Origin: Bacteroidaceae bacterium
Lineage (GTDB): Bacteria > Bacteroidota > Bacteroidia > Bacteroidales > Bacteroidaceae
Direction: 5' to 3'
DNA length: 39,259 bases
NCBI GenBank assembly: GCA_017507385.1
Contig: JAFWAX010000016.1
Coordinates: forward strand, 1-39,259
The notes under the pieces are model-generated. The model saw nothing but the letters and a program-made list of their open reading frames with translations. It was not told where the DNA came from and did no database searches. The position numbers and the translations under genes were made by a program. The first letter of the stretch is position 1. Each line of letters opens with the position of its first letter. Positions 14,393 through 22,614 of this stretch are shown piece after piece.

Positions 14393-15346
14393 TCAGTTAA
14401 CTTGATTTACAGGCTCTCCATCTAAGTATGCTCTGACATTTTCTGTACAGATCTTGATGAGGCGTTGTCTTGCCTCTTGTGTTGCCCATGCAATGTGCGG
14501 CGTGAGGTAACAGTTAGGGGCATCTATCAAAGGATTGTCCGCTGTTGCAGGTTCTGTGGTAAGAACATCTGCTCCGTATGCAGCAATTGTACCATTCTTG
14601 AGTGCTTCAGCCACAGCCTTATCGTCAACCAATGGACCTCTTCCTGTGTTGATGAGGATGGCAGAAGGTTTCATGGACGAAAGCCTTTCGGAATTTACGA
14701 GGTGGCGAGTCGTTTCTGTAAGCGGACAATGGAGTGAGACAATGTCACATTGTTGGAAAATAGTGTCCATGTCCGCCTTCTTTATGTTGAAAGGTAATTC
14801 TTCTTCGTCTTTCGATGTATATGCAAATACTTGAATACCAAAACTTGAGGCAATTCGTGCTGTTGCCATTCCTGTGTTGCCAAGTCCGATAATTCCCATC
14901 TTTTTCTCGTTTAATTCAAACAGATGATGGTCTAAATAGCAAAAATCAGGAGATGAAACCCATTTGCCTTGTTTGTTTTCACGTGCATAGTGGTCAACGC
15001 GGCCGACGATGTTCAACAGGTGGCAGAAGACCATCTGTGCAACGCTTTCTGTTGAATAGGCTGGAATATTGGTGACTACGATGTTCTGCCTATCTGCAAC
15101 TTCAAGATCTACAACGTTATAGCCTGTAGCCAAAACGCCTATGTATTGCAGGCGTGGCAGCATGTTCAACGTTGTAGCATCAAGTATCACCTTGTTGGTT
15201 AACACAATTTCAGCTCCCTTGCATCGGGTTATGACCTCGTCGGGCGATGTGCGTTCATATATTTCGACTTCGGCAAATTCTTCTAAAGCACTCCAGGAGA
15301 GTTCGCCTTGGTCAACGGTATATGCGTCAAGTATAACAATTTTCAT
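14393..15346 (-). CDS. D-2-hydroxyacid dehydrogenase (glycerate/hydroxypyruvate reductase-like)
   Basis: This NAD(P)-dependent cytoplasmic enzyme has 317 residues. The Rossmann motif is MGIIGLGNTGMATARIA (about 147-163). The catalytic Arg is in NTGRGPLVDD, the Glu in DVLTTEPATADNPL, and the His in LTPHIAWATQEAR. The N-terminal substrate domain includes TNKVILDATTL. The overall pattern is closest to glycerate dehydrogenase (hydroxypyruvate reductase), but substrate range in this family is hard to predict. The gene is single, with a TAATTTTG promoter at 15365-15372 and convergent transcription with the Crp/Fnr-type gene. Confidence 0.88.
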   Translation of the reverse strand: MKIVILDAYTVDQGELSWSALEEFAEVEIYERTSPDEVITRCKGAEIVLTNKVILDATTLNMLPRLQYIGVLATGYNVVDLEVADRQNIVVTNIPAYSTESVAQMVFCHLLNIVGRVDHYARENKQGKWVSSPDFCYLDHHLFELNEKKMGIIGLGNTGMATARIASSFGIQVFAYTSKDEEELPFNIKKADMDTIFQQCDIVSLHCPLTETTRHLVNSERLSSMKPSAILINTGRGPLVDDKAVAEALKNGTIAAYGADVLTTEPATADNPLIDAPNCYLTPHIAWATQEARQRLIKICTENVRAYLDGEPVNQVN

Positions 15347-15364
15347 AAGTATGTGATTTCAATG

Positions 15365-15372
15365 CAAAATTA
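15365..15372 (-). promoter_or_regulatory. -7 promoter element of the hydroxyacid dehydrogenase gene
   Basis: On the minus strand TAATTTTG matches TAnnTTTG, 18 nt upstream of the start codon. Confidence 0.55.
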
Positions 15373-15420
15373 CTTAAAGTTATAGAAAAAAACATTATCT
15401 TTACATGATATTTTTCAAGA

Positions 15421-16782
15421 ATGGAAGAAAAAACTCCCCATACAGACCAAGAGCAATCCACCACCTATGACCATGTGATTAAATACACAGGGCTTTTGGG
15501 TGGGGTTCAGGGCATAACTATGCTTGTTTCGATAGTGAGAAATAAGATCGTTTCTGAGTTGCTTGGTCCTTCGGGATTGGCATTGATAAATTTCTTTAAC
15601 AATGCAATAAGGCTCGTCAACCAATCGACAGATTTCGGCTTGCCGTTCAGTGCTGTGAAGCATGTGGCAGAATTGTTTGAACGAGGGACGTATGCCGAGG
15701 TGAGAGACTTTGTGCGCACTGTGCGTGTCTGGTGCTTATGTGCAGGCTTGTTGGGAATGATGCTCTGTTTAGCTCTATGTCAGCATATCAGTTATTGGAC
15801 TTTTGAGAGTTATGAATATGCGCACCATTTTGCGATTCTTTCGTTGGTTGTAGCAATGCTTGCAGTGCAGGGAGGCGAGGCGGCAATCTTGAAAGGTATG
15901 AAACAGCTGAAAAAAGTTGCTGTTATTTCCGTTTGGGGCGCTTTGTCGACACTGATTATTTCAACTCCTCTTTACTGGTACTGGGGCGAGGATAGCATTG
16001 TTTATTCTTTGCTTCTTTGCAACATCGCAGTTCTGGCCATACACATTTACTATTCAGCAAAAGTCGTGCCATGGGAAATTTCCATGTTTTCTATGCAAGA
16101 ATATGTTAAAGGCTATCCTATGCTGAAGCTGGGGATTGGATATGTGTTGGCTGGCGTTTTCGGTCAGGGGGCAGAGTATGTTATTCGAACTTTGATTTTT
16201 CGTTTTGGTGAGTTGGCAGACGTGGGACTCTATAATAGTGGATATGTGTTGGCCGTTACGTATGCAAACATTGTTTTTGTTGCTTTTGAGGCAGATTATT
16301 TCCCGCGCCTTTCAGCTTCGCAGCATGATGTGAAACGTATGAATCAGACTGTCAATCAGCAAATTGAGGTGGGAGTTTTGTTGATGGCACCCATTCTTGC
16401 CCTATTTGTTCTTGCAATGCCTGTGATTGTTCCTTTGCTTTTTTCTGCAGAGTTTATAGGGGCTATTCCAATGGCAATTAGTGCATCTTTCTTTATGTTT
16501 TTCAAAGCATTGACTTTGCCAGCAGCCTATCTGGCTTTAGCTAAAGGCGATTCAGGTGTATATATGGTGACAGAATTGACTTATGATGTTTTTGTTGCCA
16601 TCGCCATACCTTATGCGTTCAAGTTATGGGGATTGGAAGGAGCGGGATGGCATTGTCGGTTGCAGGCTTCTTGTATATGTTGCTTATTCATGTCGTCTAT
16701 AGCATTCGTTATGGCTATTGTTTTGATTTTGGGAAAGTTGGATTGTATCTTTTGCAGTTTGTCTGTATCTCTGTCGCAGTGA
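15421..16782 (+). CDS. Polysaccharide flippase (Wzx/O-antigen translocase type), frameshifted near its end
   Basis: Wzx-type proteins flip lipid-linked oligosaccharides across the inner membrane. The first ~408 residues are a typical multi-helix flippase: YTGLLGGVQGITMLVSIVRN, SELLGPSGLALINFFNNAIR, TDFGLPFSAVKHVAELF, and about twelve helices. At 16645-16647 one base appears to be missing. The annotated frame then runs into an unrelated Cys-rich tail and stops at 16782, while the correct continuation lies in another frame to 16922. With the base restored the protein would be about 500 residues, the normal family length, and would overlap the glycosyltransferase start by 13 nt. A near-consensus promoter TATCTTTA lies at 15396-15403. 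The truncated product lacks the last two or so helices and may be inactive. Confidence 0.82.
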   Translation: MEEKTPHTDQEQSTTYDHVIKYTGLLGGVQGITMLVSIVRNKIVSELLGPSGLALINFFNNAIRLVNQSTDFGLPFSAVKHVAELFERGTYAEVRDFVRTVRVWCLCAGLLGMMLCLALCQHISYWTFESYEYAHHFAILSLVVAMLAVQGGEAAILKGMKQLKKVAVISVWGALSTLIISTPLYWYWGEDSIVYSLLLCNIAVLAIHIYYSAKVVPWEISMFSMQEYVKGYPMLKLGIGYVLAGVFGQGAEYVIRTLIFRFGELADVGLYNSGYVLAVTYANIVFVAFEADYFPRLSASQHDVKRMNQTVNQQIEVGVLLMAPILALFVLAMPVIVPLLFSAEFIGAIPMAISASFFMFFKALTLPAAYLALAKGDSGVYMVTELTYDVFVAIAIPYAFKLWGLEGAGWHCRLQASCICCLFMSSIAFVMAIVLILGKLDCIFCSLSVSLSQ

Positions 16783-16922
16783 TTACAGCCCTTCAAGATA
16801 ATTCATGGGTCAAAATTATTACAGCTGTTGCATTTATCTTTTCTGCTGTAGTGTCGTTTCAGGTGCTTAAAAAGGAGACCCAGATAATGACCAAATTGAA
16901 GAATAGGCTATGGCGAAAGTGA
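16647..16922 (+). pseudogene. Out-of-frame C-terminal part of the flippase
   Basis: Reading from 16647 gives MALSVAGFLYMLLIHVVYSI, then ...LLQFVCISVAVITAL, VKIITAVAFIFSAVVSF and a basic end (MTKLKNRLWRK). These are the missing terminal helices of the flippase. The join LWGLEGAG|MALSVAGF restores a natural helix sequence. The good reading frame argues for a recent mutation or a base-calling error and not an old pseudogene. Confidence 0.75.
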
Positions 16923-17896
16923 CAGTCCTTACAGCGGTGTATAATGCTGAACAGTTTCTGCCTCGGTGCTTGGACTCTCTGAAAGGACAGACGCTGGCGG
17001 ATTGCCAATTCATCTGCATAGATGATGGCTCGACGGATAGTTCTTATGAGATACTCAAGCGTTATGCTTCAGAAGACAGCCGCTTCCATCTGTTGCGGAC
17101 TCCCGTCAATAGTGGTCAGGCCATTGCTCGTAACCTCGGGTTGCAGTTTGCCCAAGGGGAGTATGTCGCTATGCTTGATGCTGACGATTGGTTTGCGCCC
17201 GACACCTTAGAACAGGCTTATCATGCGTTGAAAAGGAAGAACGCCTCATGTGCCGTGCTCCAGTTAATTCAGCATTATGAAGAGGATGGGCGCGAAGTGC
17301 CTTATCCCATCCGTAGCGAGGTCACGGCATGGAGTGGGGAAGAGGCATTCCGATTAAGCCTCGATTGGTCTTTGCATGGGTTGTATGTGGTGGATGCCGC
17401 TATCCATAAGCGGTTCCCTTTCGATACAACTTGCCGCCTATACAGTGACGACAATACTACCCGTCTGCACTATCTTAATTCTTCCCGTGTTGTGCTTTGT
17501 GAAGGGAAATACTATTATCGCAAACATGCGGCTTCAATGACTAATGCCTGTTCCATCCGTCGTTTCGACCACTTGAAGGCCAATCTCTCCATGAAGCGAC
17601 AGATGGAAACGCTCGACATCACCGACAAGCAGTCTGTGCTCGATCTTTATGAACGACACCGTTGGCTCAACTTGTTGGGTCTTTACCGCTATTACCAACA
17701 AAACAGGGTCTCCTTTACTGCAGAAGAATGTCAAGAGATTGAGTCCTTGTTTGCTCAGATGCTTATCACCATTGAGCGTCAACGCATCCCCTGGAGATTG
17801 AAGTTTCGATTAGGCTATTATCCTTATCAGTCCTACCGTGTTTTCCGTTTCTGGGAGAACCTGTATTTGGGGGTAAGAAAGATGGTGGGGCATTGA
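16910..17896 (+). CDS. Family 2 glycosyltransferase
   Basis: The enzyme transfers a sugar from a nucleotide donor to a growing glycan on the cytoplasmic membrane face. The 328-residue protein has the GT-A fold: VTVLTAVYNAEQFLPRCLDSL, FICIDDGSTDSSYEIL, NSGQAIARNLGLQFAQGEYV and the metal-binding DxD in AMLDADDWF (about residues 87-95). An acceptor region with SDDNTTRLHYL follows. No membrane helix is visible, though the basic C-terminus may touch the membrane. Donor and acceptor cannot be told from sequence. The start overlaps the flippase's restored end by 13 nt, so the two form a small surface-glycan unit that is not part of a larger cluster here. Confidence 0.9.
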   Translation: MAKVTVLTAVYNAEQFLPRCLDSLKGQTLADCQFICIDDGSTDSSYEILKRYASEDSRFHLLRTPVNSGQAIARNLGLQFAQGEYVAMLDADDWFAPDTLEQAYHALKRKNASCAVLQLIQHYEEDGREVPYPIRSEVTAWSGEEAFRLSLDWSLHGLYVVDAAIHKRFPFDTTCRLYSDDNTTRLHYLNSSRVVLCEGKYYYRKHAASMTNACSIRRFDHLKANLSMKRQMETLDITDKQSVLDLYERHRWLNLLGLYRYYQQNRVSFTAEECQEIESLFAQMLITIERQRIPWRLKFRLGYYPYQSYRVFRFWENLYLGVRKMVGH

Positions 17897-17922
17897 CGGA
17901 TAATCATACAATATAAAAAACG

Positions 17923-17960
17923 AAAAGAAGCGAAGGGCATCATGCACATCGCTTCTTTTT
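17923..17960. terminator. Bidirectional terminator between glycosyltransferase and rpmE2
   Basis: Arms at 17923-17933 and 17949-17959 form an 11-bp stem ending in A/T runs on both sides. It therefore reads as a terminator for the plus-strand glycosyltransferase gene and for the minus-strand rpmE2. Confidence 0.8.
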
Positions 17961-18001
17961 GTTTGGGGAATATGAAACAGGATAAATCCGTTTCGATATT
18001 T

Positions 18002-18256
18002 TTACTTCTTCTTCATTGCAGCGTAACGGTTCATGAACTTGTCAACGCGACCTGCTGTGTCGACGAGCTTAGCCTTGCCTGTGTAGAATGGGTGAGAAGT
18101 TGAAGAAATTTCAATCTTGATTACTGGATACTCCTGACCTTCGAACACTTCTGTGTCGTTAGATCTTGCAGTGGAGCGAGAAAGGAACATATCGCCGTTA
18201 GACATATCCTTGAAGATAACAGGACGATAGTTCTCTGGGTGAATACCTTTTTTCAT
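18002..18256 (-). CDS. rpmE2: 50S ribosomal protein L31 type B
   Basis: L31 bridges the two ribosomal subunits. The 84-residue protein is the zinc-independent B type: it starts [20 protein letters not shown], contains [17 protein letters not shown] and [14 protein letters not shown], and has no cysteine. Length fits. The gene stands alone, with a TAACTTTG promoter at 18341-18348, a leader of about 80 nt opening with a small hairpin, and a bidirectional terminator. No second, zinc-containing L31 gene is in the window. Confidence 0.95.
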   Translation of the reverse strand: MKKGIHPENYRPVIFKDMSNGDMFLSRSTARSNDTEVFEGQEYPVIKIEISSTSHPFYTGKAKLVDTAGRVDKFMNRYAAMKKK

Positions 18257-18322
18257 TTTAGTTTATTGTTTTATACAGTCAAATAAATTATTGCTGGTGA
18301 CAATAAGTTGTTTATCTCTCAT

Positions 18323-18348
18323 GCTTTCGTAAAAGCGGTGCAAAGTTA
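18323..18348 (-). promoter_or_regulatory. rpmE2 promoter and 5'-end hairpin
   Basis: TAACTTTG (minus strand, 18341-18348) is the -7 element. Five to twelve bases downstream a hairpin (18323-18336, 5-bp stem, TACG loop in transcript sense) would sit at or very near the 5' end of the mRNA, as in the rpsP leader. Confidence 0.5.
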
Positions 18349-18465
18349 CGCTTTTTTATCAAATAGACAAAACAAAACGCTTTATTTTTCTTTCGCCCCA
18401 TTAAATAATTGCTTCTTTATTTGTTTTTTATGATGCGAAGTGCTGTTTTATTCGTTTTTTTGAGC

Positions 18466-18473
18466 TACCTTTG
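18466..18473 (+). promoter_or_regulatory. -7 promoter element of the aldolase gene
   Basis: TACCTTTG matches TAnnTTTG, 75 nt upstream of the ATG. Confidence 0.55.
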
Positions 18474-18548
18474 TAGTCGGAATCGCAAAATAGTGCTTCC
18501 ACAAGTGTTCATTGTCAACATTAATTTATTTTTAAACATAAAAGATTT

Positions 18549-19547
18549 ATGGTAAGTTACAAAGACCTTGGTCTCGTGAATACTCGCGAGATGTTCAAGA
18601 GAGCTGTAGCAGGCGGCTACGCTATTCCAGCTTTCAATTTCAACACAATGGAGCAGATGCAGGCTATTGTTATGGCTGCAGTTGAAACAAAGTCTCCAGT
18701 TATCATGCAGGTGTCTAAGGGTGCTCGCAACTATGCTAACGGCACAATTCTCCGCAACCTTGCTAAGGGTGCAGTAGAGTATGCTAAGGAGCTCGGATGT
18801 GAGAATCCTGAAATCGTTCTCCACCTCGACCACGGAGATACTTTCGAAATCTGCAAGGAGTGCATCGACAATGGTTTCTCTTCTGTAATGATTGACGGTT
18901 CACACCTTCCATACGAGGAGAATGTTGCTCTTGCAAAGAAGGTTGTTGAGTATGCACATCAGTTCGACGTAACAGTTGAGGCTGAGCTTGGCGTTCTCGC
19001 AGGTGTTGAAGATGAGGTTGTTGCAGCTGAATCTCACTACACTAAGCCAGAAGAGGTTATTGATTTCGCAACTCGTACAGGCTGCGACTCTCTCGCAATC
19101 TCTATTGGTACTTCTCACGGTGCTCACAAGTTCACTCCAGAGCAGTGCACACTCGTGAACGGCGTTCTCGTTCCACCACCACTCGCATTCGACATTCTTG
19201 CTGAAATCGAGAAGAAACTTCCTGGTTTCCCAATCGTCCTTCACGGTTCTTCTTCAGTTCCAATGGAAGAGGTTGAGACAATCAACAAGTTTGGTGGCAA
19301 GCTCGAGGCTGCTATCGGTATCCCAGAAGAGCAGCTCCGCAAGGCTTCACAGTCAGCTGTATGCAAGATCAACATCGACTCAGACTCTCGTCTTGCTATG
19401 ACTGCTGCTATCCGTCAGCACCTCGCTGAGCATCCTGGTGACTTCGACCCACGTCAGTATCTGAAGCCTGCTCGCGACAACATGAAGAAGATGTACATCC
19501 ACAAGATTGTGAATGTGCTCGGTTCAGACGGTAAGCTTGCTAAGTAA
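18549..19547 (+). CDS. fba: Class II fructose-bisphosphate aldolase
   Basis: The zinc enzyme interconverts fructose 1,6-bisphosphate with dihydroxyacetone phosphate and glyceraldehyde 3-phosphate in glycolysis and gluconeogenesis. The 332-residue protein shows AIPAFNFNTMEQMQAI, the zinc-binding VLHLDHGD (about residues 96-103), GFSSVMIDGSHLPYEENV, VEAELGVLAG, ISIGTSHGAHKF with another zinc His, and IVLHGSSSVP for phosphate binding. Codon use is strongly biased (CTC/CTT, CGC/CGT, TTC, AAG), a sign of high expression. The gene is monocistronic with its own promoter and a strong terminator. Within class II the sequence is of the long-chain type used by Bacteroidetes. Confidence 0.95.
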   Translation: MVSYKDLGLVNTREMFKRAVAGGYAIPAFNFNTMEQMQAIVMAAVETKSPVIMQVSKGARNYANGTILRNLAKGAVEYAKELGCENPEIVLHLDHGDTFEICKECIDNGFSSVMIDGSHLPYEENVALAKKVVEYAHQFDVTVEAELGVLAGVEDEVVAAESHYTKPEEVIDFATRTGCDSLAISIGTSHGAHKFTPEQCTLVNGVLVPPPLAFDILAEIEKKLPGFPIVLHGSSSVPMEEVETINKFGGKLEAAIGIPEEQLRKASQSAVCKINIDSDSRLAMTAAIRQHLAEHPGDFDPRQYLKPARDNMKKMYIHKIVNVLGSDGKLAK

Positions 19548-19572
19548 TGAAATAATTTTTAGCTAATGTACT

Positions 19573-19617
19573 GCGCAACTATGGGTCTTTTCGGTCTGTA
19601 GTTGCGCTCTTTTTTCT
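19573..19617 (+). terminator. fba terminator
   Basis: A 9-bp GC-rich stem (19573-19581 with 19599-19607) is followed by TCTTTTTTCTTT. It lies 26 nt after the stop codon. Confidence 0.88.
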
Positions 19618-19639
19618 TTAGCTATCATTCCTGTTATCA

Positions 19640-20980
19640 ATGATATACAAGGTCCTTTTGTGTCTTCTCCTGACGGTGTGTGTATGCCCTCATGCTCAGA
19701 GCGCATCTGCCGACTCTGTCGCTTCTGTTTCAGCAGAGCCGATAGATTCAGCCTATATGGCGCAGATAGATTCCATCCTCCAAGAGTATGAAGCCATGCA
19801 AAAGCAAAGGGAGGTGGAGAAAGTCGTAGAGCAGTATGAAACAGCCATGCTCAAGAAAGAAATGTCCTTGAACGCAGATGGTGTGTTGCCATTGGCTCGT
19901 GGATTGCTCTTGTCCTGGACCGACCATGGTTTTGTGAAGCAACCTGCTCGGTTTCAAGAGAAAGACGATGCTCTCAATTGGGCAGACTACGGAGTGGCAG
20001 GTGCGCCATTGGTGGCCAATTGGGTGCTGAAAGCAGCAGGAGTGAAGAGCCGTTCCAAACTGGAGCGGATGCTGACCGCCAATGCAATGGCTTTAGGTAT
20101 GTCGTTTGGCGTAACCCAGTTGCTGAAGCATACTGTGAAAGAGACACGCCCAGACCTCAGTGACCAGCATGCCTTTCCCTCTGGACACACCAGCTTCGCC
20201 TTCGTGTCGGCCAGTGTGTTGAGCCGCGAATATGGCTATCTGTCTCCTTGGGTGTCCGTCGGTAGTTACACCACAGCCACAGCCACCCAGTTGCTTCGGC
20301 TCAAGCACCATAAGCATTGGGTGAACGATTTGTACATGGGAGCAGGAATTGGTATGGTGAGCACGAATTTGGCTTATTTCCTCACAGACAAGATATTTGG
20401 TGTTGATGCCGTTAATAAGCCTGAAGTGCGTCGCAAGGATGTGCTTCGCCTGATGAAGTTCAACGCTCAGCCTTCAGGCATCTCTGTCGTGGCTGGAACG
20501 GAAGTTGGCAACAGGAAGATTCGCTTTGACGATGCGATGATAAAGCTGGGCTCTGCACTTTCCACAGGAGTAGATGTGGAATGGCACACGTCTCCTTACA
20601 TCGCTTTAGGTTTGCAGACAAAAGCCGTTACTGCCCAGACTAAAGTGTTTGGCACAAGCAGCGTTTTCACAGGGGAGAATTTGAACTATTATCATTTGGA
20701 CGTATCAGCAAAGCTGAGCACCCCCATCACGCTTGGCAATAGATTGGGTACACGCGTGTTTGCTGGAGCTCGCATCATAGACGGAGTGAGCTTGACCGAC
20801 GGAGTTGCTACCTATAGCATACCAGATGAAACAAAGTTTGAATGCGGATTGGGATTGTCCTACGAATGCCTCGACACTGGTAATTATGTGTGGGGATTCA
20901 ATTGTGACTACTACTATACATTCTCAGATTATATGAAGAACCGCTATTGCATCAGCTCCATCTGGAAAATATTGTTTTGA
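19640..20980 (+). CDS. PAP2 family phosphatase with C-terminal beta-rich extension
   Basis: The 446-residue exported protein starts with a signal peptide (MIYKVLLCLLLTVCVCPHAQSASA). A charged helical stretch (about 45-80) follows. The PAP2 core shows all three catalytic motifs: KHTVKETRP (K-x6-RP), PSGHTSF, and LRLKHHKHWVNDLYMG (R-x5-H-x3-D, with Leu where Ser usually precedes the Arg). Such enzymes remove phosphate from lipid substrates such as lipid A or undecaprenyl pyrophosphate. From about residue 270 the sequence becomes strand-rich and ends with an aromatic tail (...YCISSIWKILF), like an outer membrane barrel. The fusion suggests periplasmic or outer membrane action on lipid A; this is inference. 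Confidence 0.8.
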   Translation: MIYKVLLCLLLTVCVCPHAQSASADSVASVSAEPIDSAYMAQIDSILQEYEAMQKQREVEKVVEQYETAMLKKEMSLNADGVLPLARGLLLSWTDHGFVKQPARFQEKDDALNWADYGVAGAPLVANWVLKAAGVKSRSKLERMLTANAMALGMSFGVTQLLKHTVKETRPDLSDQHAFPSGHTSFAFVSASVLSREYGYLSPWVSVGSYTTATATQLLRLKHHKHWVNDLYMGAGIGMVSTNLAYFLTDKIFGVDAVNKPEVRRKDVLRLMKFNAQPSGISVVAGTEVGNRKIRFDDAMIKLGSALSTGVDVEWHTSPYIALGLQTKAVTAQTKVFGTSSVFTGENLNYYHLDVSAKLSTPITLGNRLGTRVFAGARIIDGVSLTDGVATYSIPDETKFECGLGLSYECLDTGNYVWGFNCDYYYTFSDYMKNRYCISSIWKILF

Positions 20981-21050
20981 CAAACTCTATTAGAAGAATA
21001 AGAAACCGTTTCTACAAATAGGGTATTCGTGTTCTTCAAATATTTCTTTA

Positions 21051-21123
21051 ACGTCAGTTCTATTTGAATATTCTGCCTCGCAGAGGCACTGCAAAAAACA
21101 TATATTGTCATATCGAACTCGCC
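21051..21123. repeat. Inverted-repeat element, copy A
   Basis: It starts ACGTCAGTTC, has a central GCCTCgcaGAGGC hairpin followed by ACTGCAAAAAACA, and ends TCATATCGAACTCGC. It aligns along its length with copy B at 21448-21521. Confidence 0.75.
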
Positions 21124-21370
21124 TTTCCAAACGTCCACGACACATGTCAGACACTGACACTTCAGCATGGAGGCACAGGGCATTTTCACCTTGTGCCCCT
21201 TTTCTTTTTGAGGAGGGCTTGGCAAGCGGCTGCAAATGCACACCGTGCAGGCAAGGTTTCAGACACCGTGCGCATAATAACACAAACACCCTGTGCCTAT
21301 TATTTCCGACACGGGCGGCATGTCTGGGTATCAACGCTTTAGATTTTTTGAGGGGAAAGGGCACAAAAAG

Positions 21371-21433
21371 CGTACCCGAGGGGTGCGCCATGCCGTACTC
21401 GAGGGGTGCAATGCGGCACACCCCTCGGGTACG
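21371..21433. repeat. Three-unit palindromic repeat, 23-nt pitch
   Basis: Three 17-nt units begin at 21371, 21394 and 21417. The first two are in the same orientation (CGTACCCGAGGGGTGCG, CGTACTCGAGGGGTGCA), the third is inverted (CACACCCCTCGGGTACG). Spacers are exactly 6 nt. The same design occurs at 26083-26145. Confidence 0.88.
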
Positions 21434-21447
21434 ACACGTTGTCTAAA

Positions 21448-21521
21448 ACGTCAGTTCGATATAAAGAGCCGCCTTGCGAGGCACTACAAAAAACAATATC
21501 TTTGTTATATCGAACTCACGT
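21448..21521. repeat. Inverted-repeat element, copy B
   Basis: The termini are 17 nt: ACGTCAGTTCGATATAA at 21448-21464 and TTATATCGAACTCACGT at 21505-21521, inverse of each other with one mismatch. The centre has GCCTtgcgAGGC followed by ACTACAAAAAACA. The stem is kept relative to copy A although the bases differ. Confidence 0.8.
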
Positions 21522-21559
21522 TTCTTTAAGTTGCCCAAATGTAAAGAGTTGTAAGGGTG

Positions 21560-22477
21560 TTAATAGCTTCCGATGAACAGGAACAGCATGGAGAGCAGCA
21601 CCAAGGCGAGGTCGATGAGCTTCGACTTGAGGTTCTTCTCGTGGAACATCATGGCTCCAAAGAGGAAGCTGACGATGACACTTCCACGGCGCACCATCGA
21701 GACAATGGAAATCATAGCTCCATCAAGTCCTAGGGCATAGAAGTAGGCGAAATCGGCTGCGGAGAGGAATACAGAGATGAGGATGATGCACCAATCCCAA
21801 TGAAAAGGGGTTGTCTTCTTATGGGTTGGCCGCCAGAGCAGGAAGAGCATGGCAAGCATCATGAAGAATTGATAGATGTTGTACCATGATTGCACGGCAA
21901 GCTTGTCTAGTCCCACACCGCCATTTTCGGGTGATGCCATCAGAAACTTGTCGTAAAGTCCTGATATGGCGCCCAGCACATTGGCGAGCACCACGAAGAC
22001 AATCCATTTGTTGTGCTTGAAGTCGATTCCTTCTTTCTTGCTGGAACGCGAGAGCATATAGAGTCCCACCATTGCCACGATAACACCAATCCATTGCCAC
22101 ACGTTCAGTTTCTCTGAGAAGAATGTAAGTGCGCCAATCAGCACCATCACGGGACGGGTGGCATTGATGGGACCGACTATGGTTAGCGGCAGGTGCTTCA
22201 GCCCGAAGTAGGCGAAGAGCCAGCTGCTGAGCACGATGCATGACTTCAGCAGGATGTACTTATGTTCTGCCCATCCATACTGGTGGGTATAGAAGAGACT
22301 GTCCTCTGAGATGTGTCCTTGTGCCGACATGATGATGAACGGCAGGAAAATCAAGGATGAAAACAGCGTGTTGAGCAGCAACACAGGAATGACTGCATTC
22401 TCCTTCAGCGACTTCTTCTTGAAAACGTCGTAGAAGCCGAGGAGAAAAGCGGACAGGAATGCAAGGATGAGCCACAT
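21560..22477 (-). CDS. EamA/DMT family transporter
   Basis: The 305-residue inner membrane protein has ten predicted helices in two EamA repeats. The first half contains FLLGFYDVFKKKSLKENAVI and IVGPINATRPVMVLIGALTFFSEKL; the second contains VLANVLGAISGLYDKFLM and ISIVSMVRRGSVIVSFLFG...FHEKNLKSKLIDL. The conserved acidic residue after each repeat's penultimate helix (SEKL, HEKN) fits the family. DMT proteins move small metabolites or sugars; the substrate is unknown. It is the last gene before the repeat-rich convergent region. The GNAT gene lies 137 nt upstream on the same strand, separated by an inverted repeat. Confidence 0.88.
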   Translation of the reverse strand: MWLILAFLSAFLLGFYDVFKKKSLKENAVIPVLLLNTLFSSLIFLPFIIMSAQGHISEDSLFYTHQYGWAEHKYILLKSCIVLSSWLFAYFGLKHLPLTIVGPINATRPVMVLIGALTFFSEKLNVWQWIGVIVAMVGLYMLSRSSKKEGIDFKHNKWIVFVVLANVLGAISGLYDKFLMASPENGGVGLDKLAVQSWYNIYQFFMMLAMLFLLWRPTHKKTTPFHWDWCIILISVFLSAADFAYFYALGLDGAMISIVSMVRRGSVIVSFLFGAMMFHEKNLKSKLIDLALVLLSMLFLFIGSY

Positions 22478-22507
22478 GGTCTTATTACAAGAATTTAATA
22501 TAAAAAT

Positions 22508-22570
22508 AATTTATGGGAATTTATGTTCAAAAGAAAAAAATGCTTTGATTAACATGAATTTCCATAAATT
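22508..22570 (-). terminator. 20-bp inverted repeat between the GNAT and EamA genes
   Basis: Arms 22508-22527 and 22551-22570 pair over 20 positions with two mismatch/wobble positions and a 23-nt loop. On the minus strand it is followed by ATTATTTTTATA, so it probably ends the GNAT transcript. Confidence 0.5.
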
Positions 22571-22614
22571 GAACACGAAACAAGGTTCGGCGTAGCCAAT
22601 TACTCATGAATTAT

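Larger units (their letters stand above)
20981..21559. other. Convergent intergenic region made of repeats and hairpins
   Basis: This 579-nt region lies between the converging PAP2 and EamA genes. I see no credible gene: the open frames are short, in several frames and lack start signals. It contains two copies of a ~73-nt inverted-repeat element (21051-21123 and 21448-21521), three palindromic units at 21371-21433, and small hairpins such as GGCACAGGG...CTTGTGCCCC near 21173-21200. Confidence 0.7.

Noticed and set aside
21371..21433. Short CRISPR array from the regular 23-nt pitch
   Set aside because: The spacers are only 6 nt, one unit is inverted, and similar spacers recur in the second cluster.
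21064..21529. Several overlapping 78-113 codon ORFs in the repeat region
   Set aside because: They run through the inverted-repeat elements and palindromes in different frames; the openness reflects GC-rich repeats.
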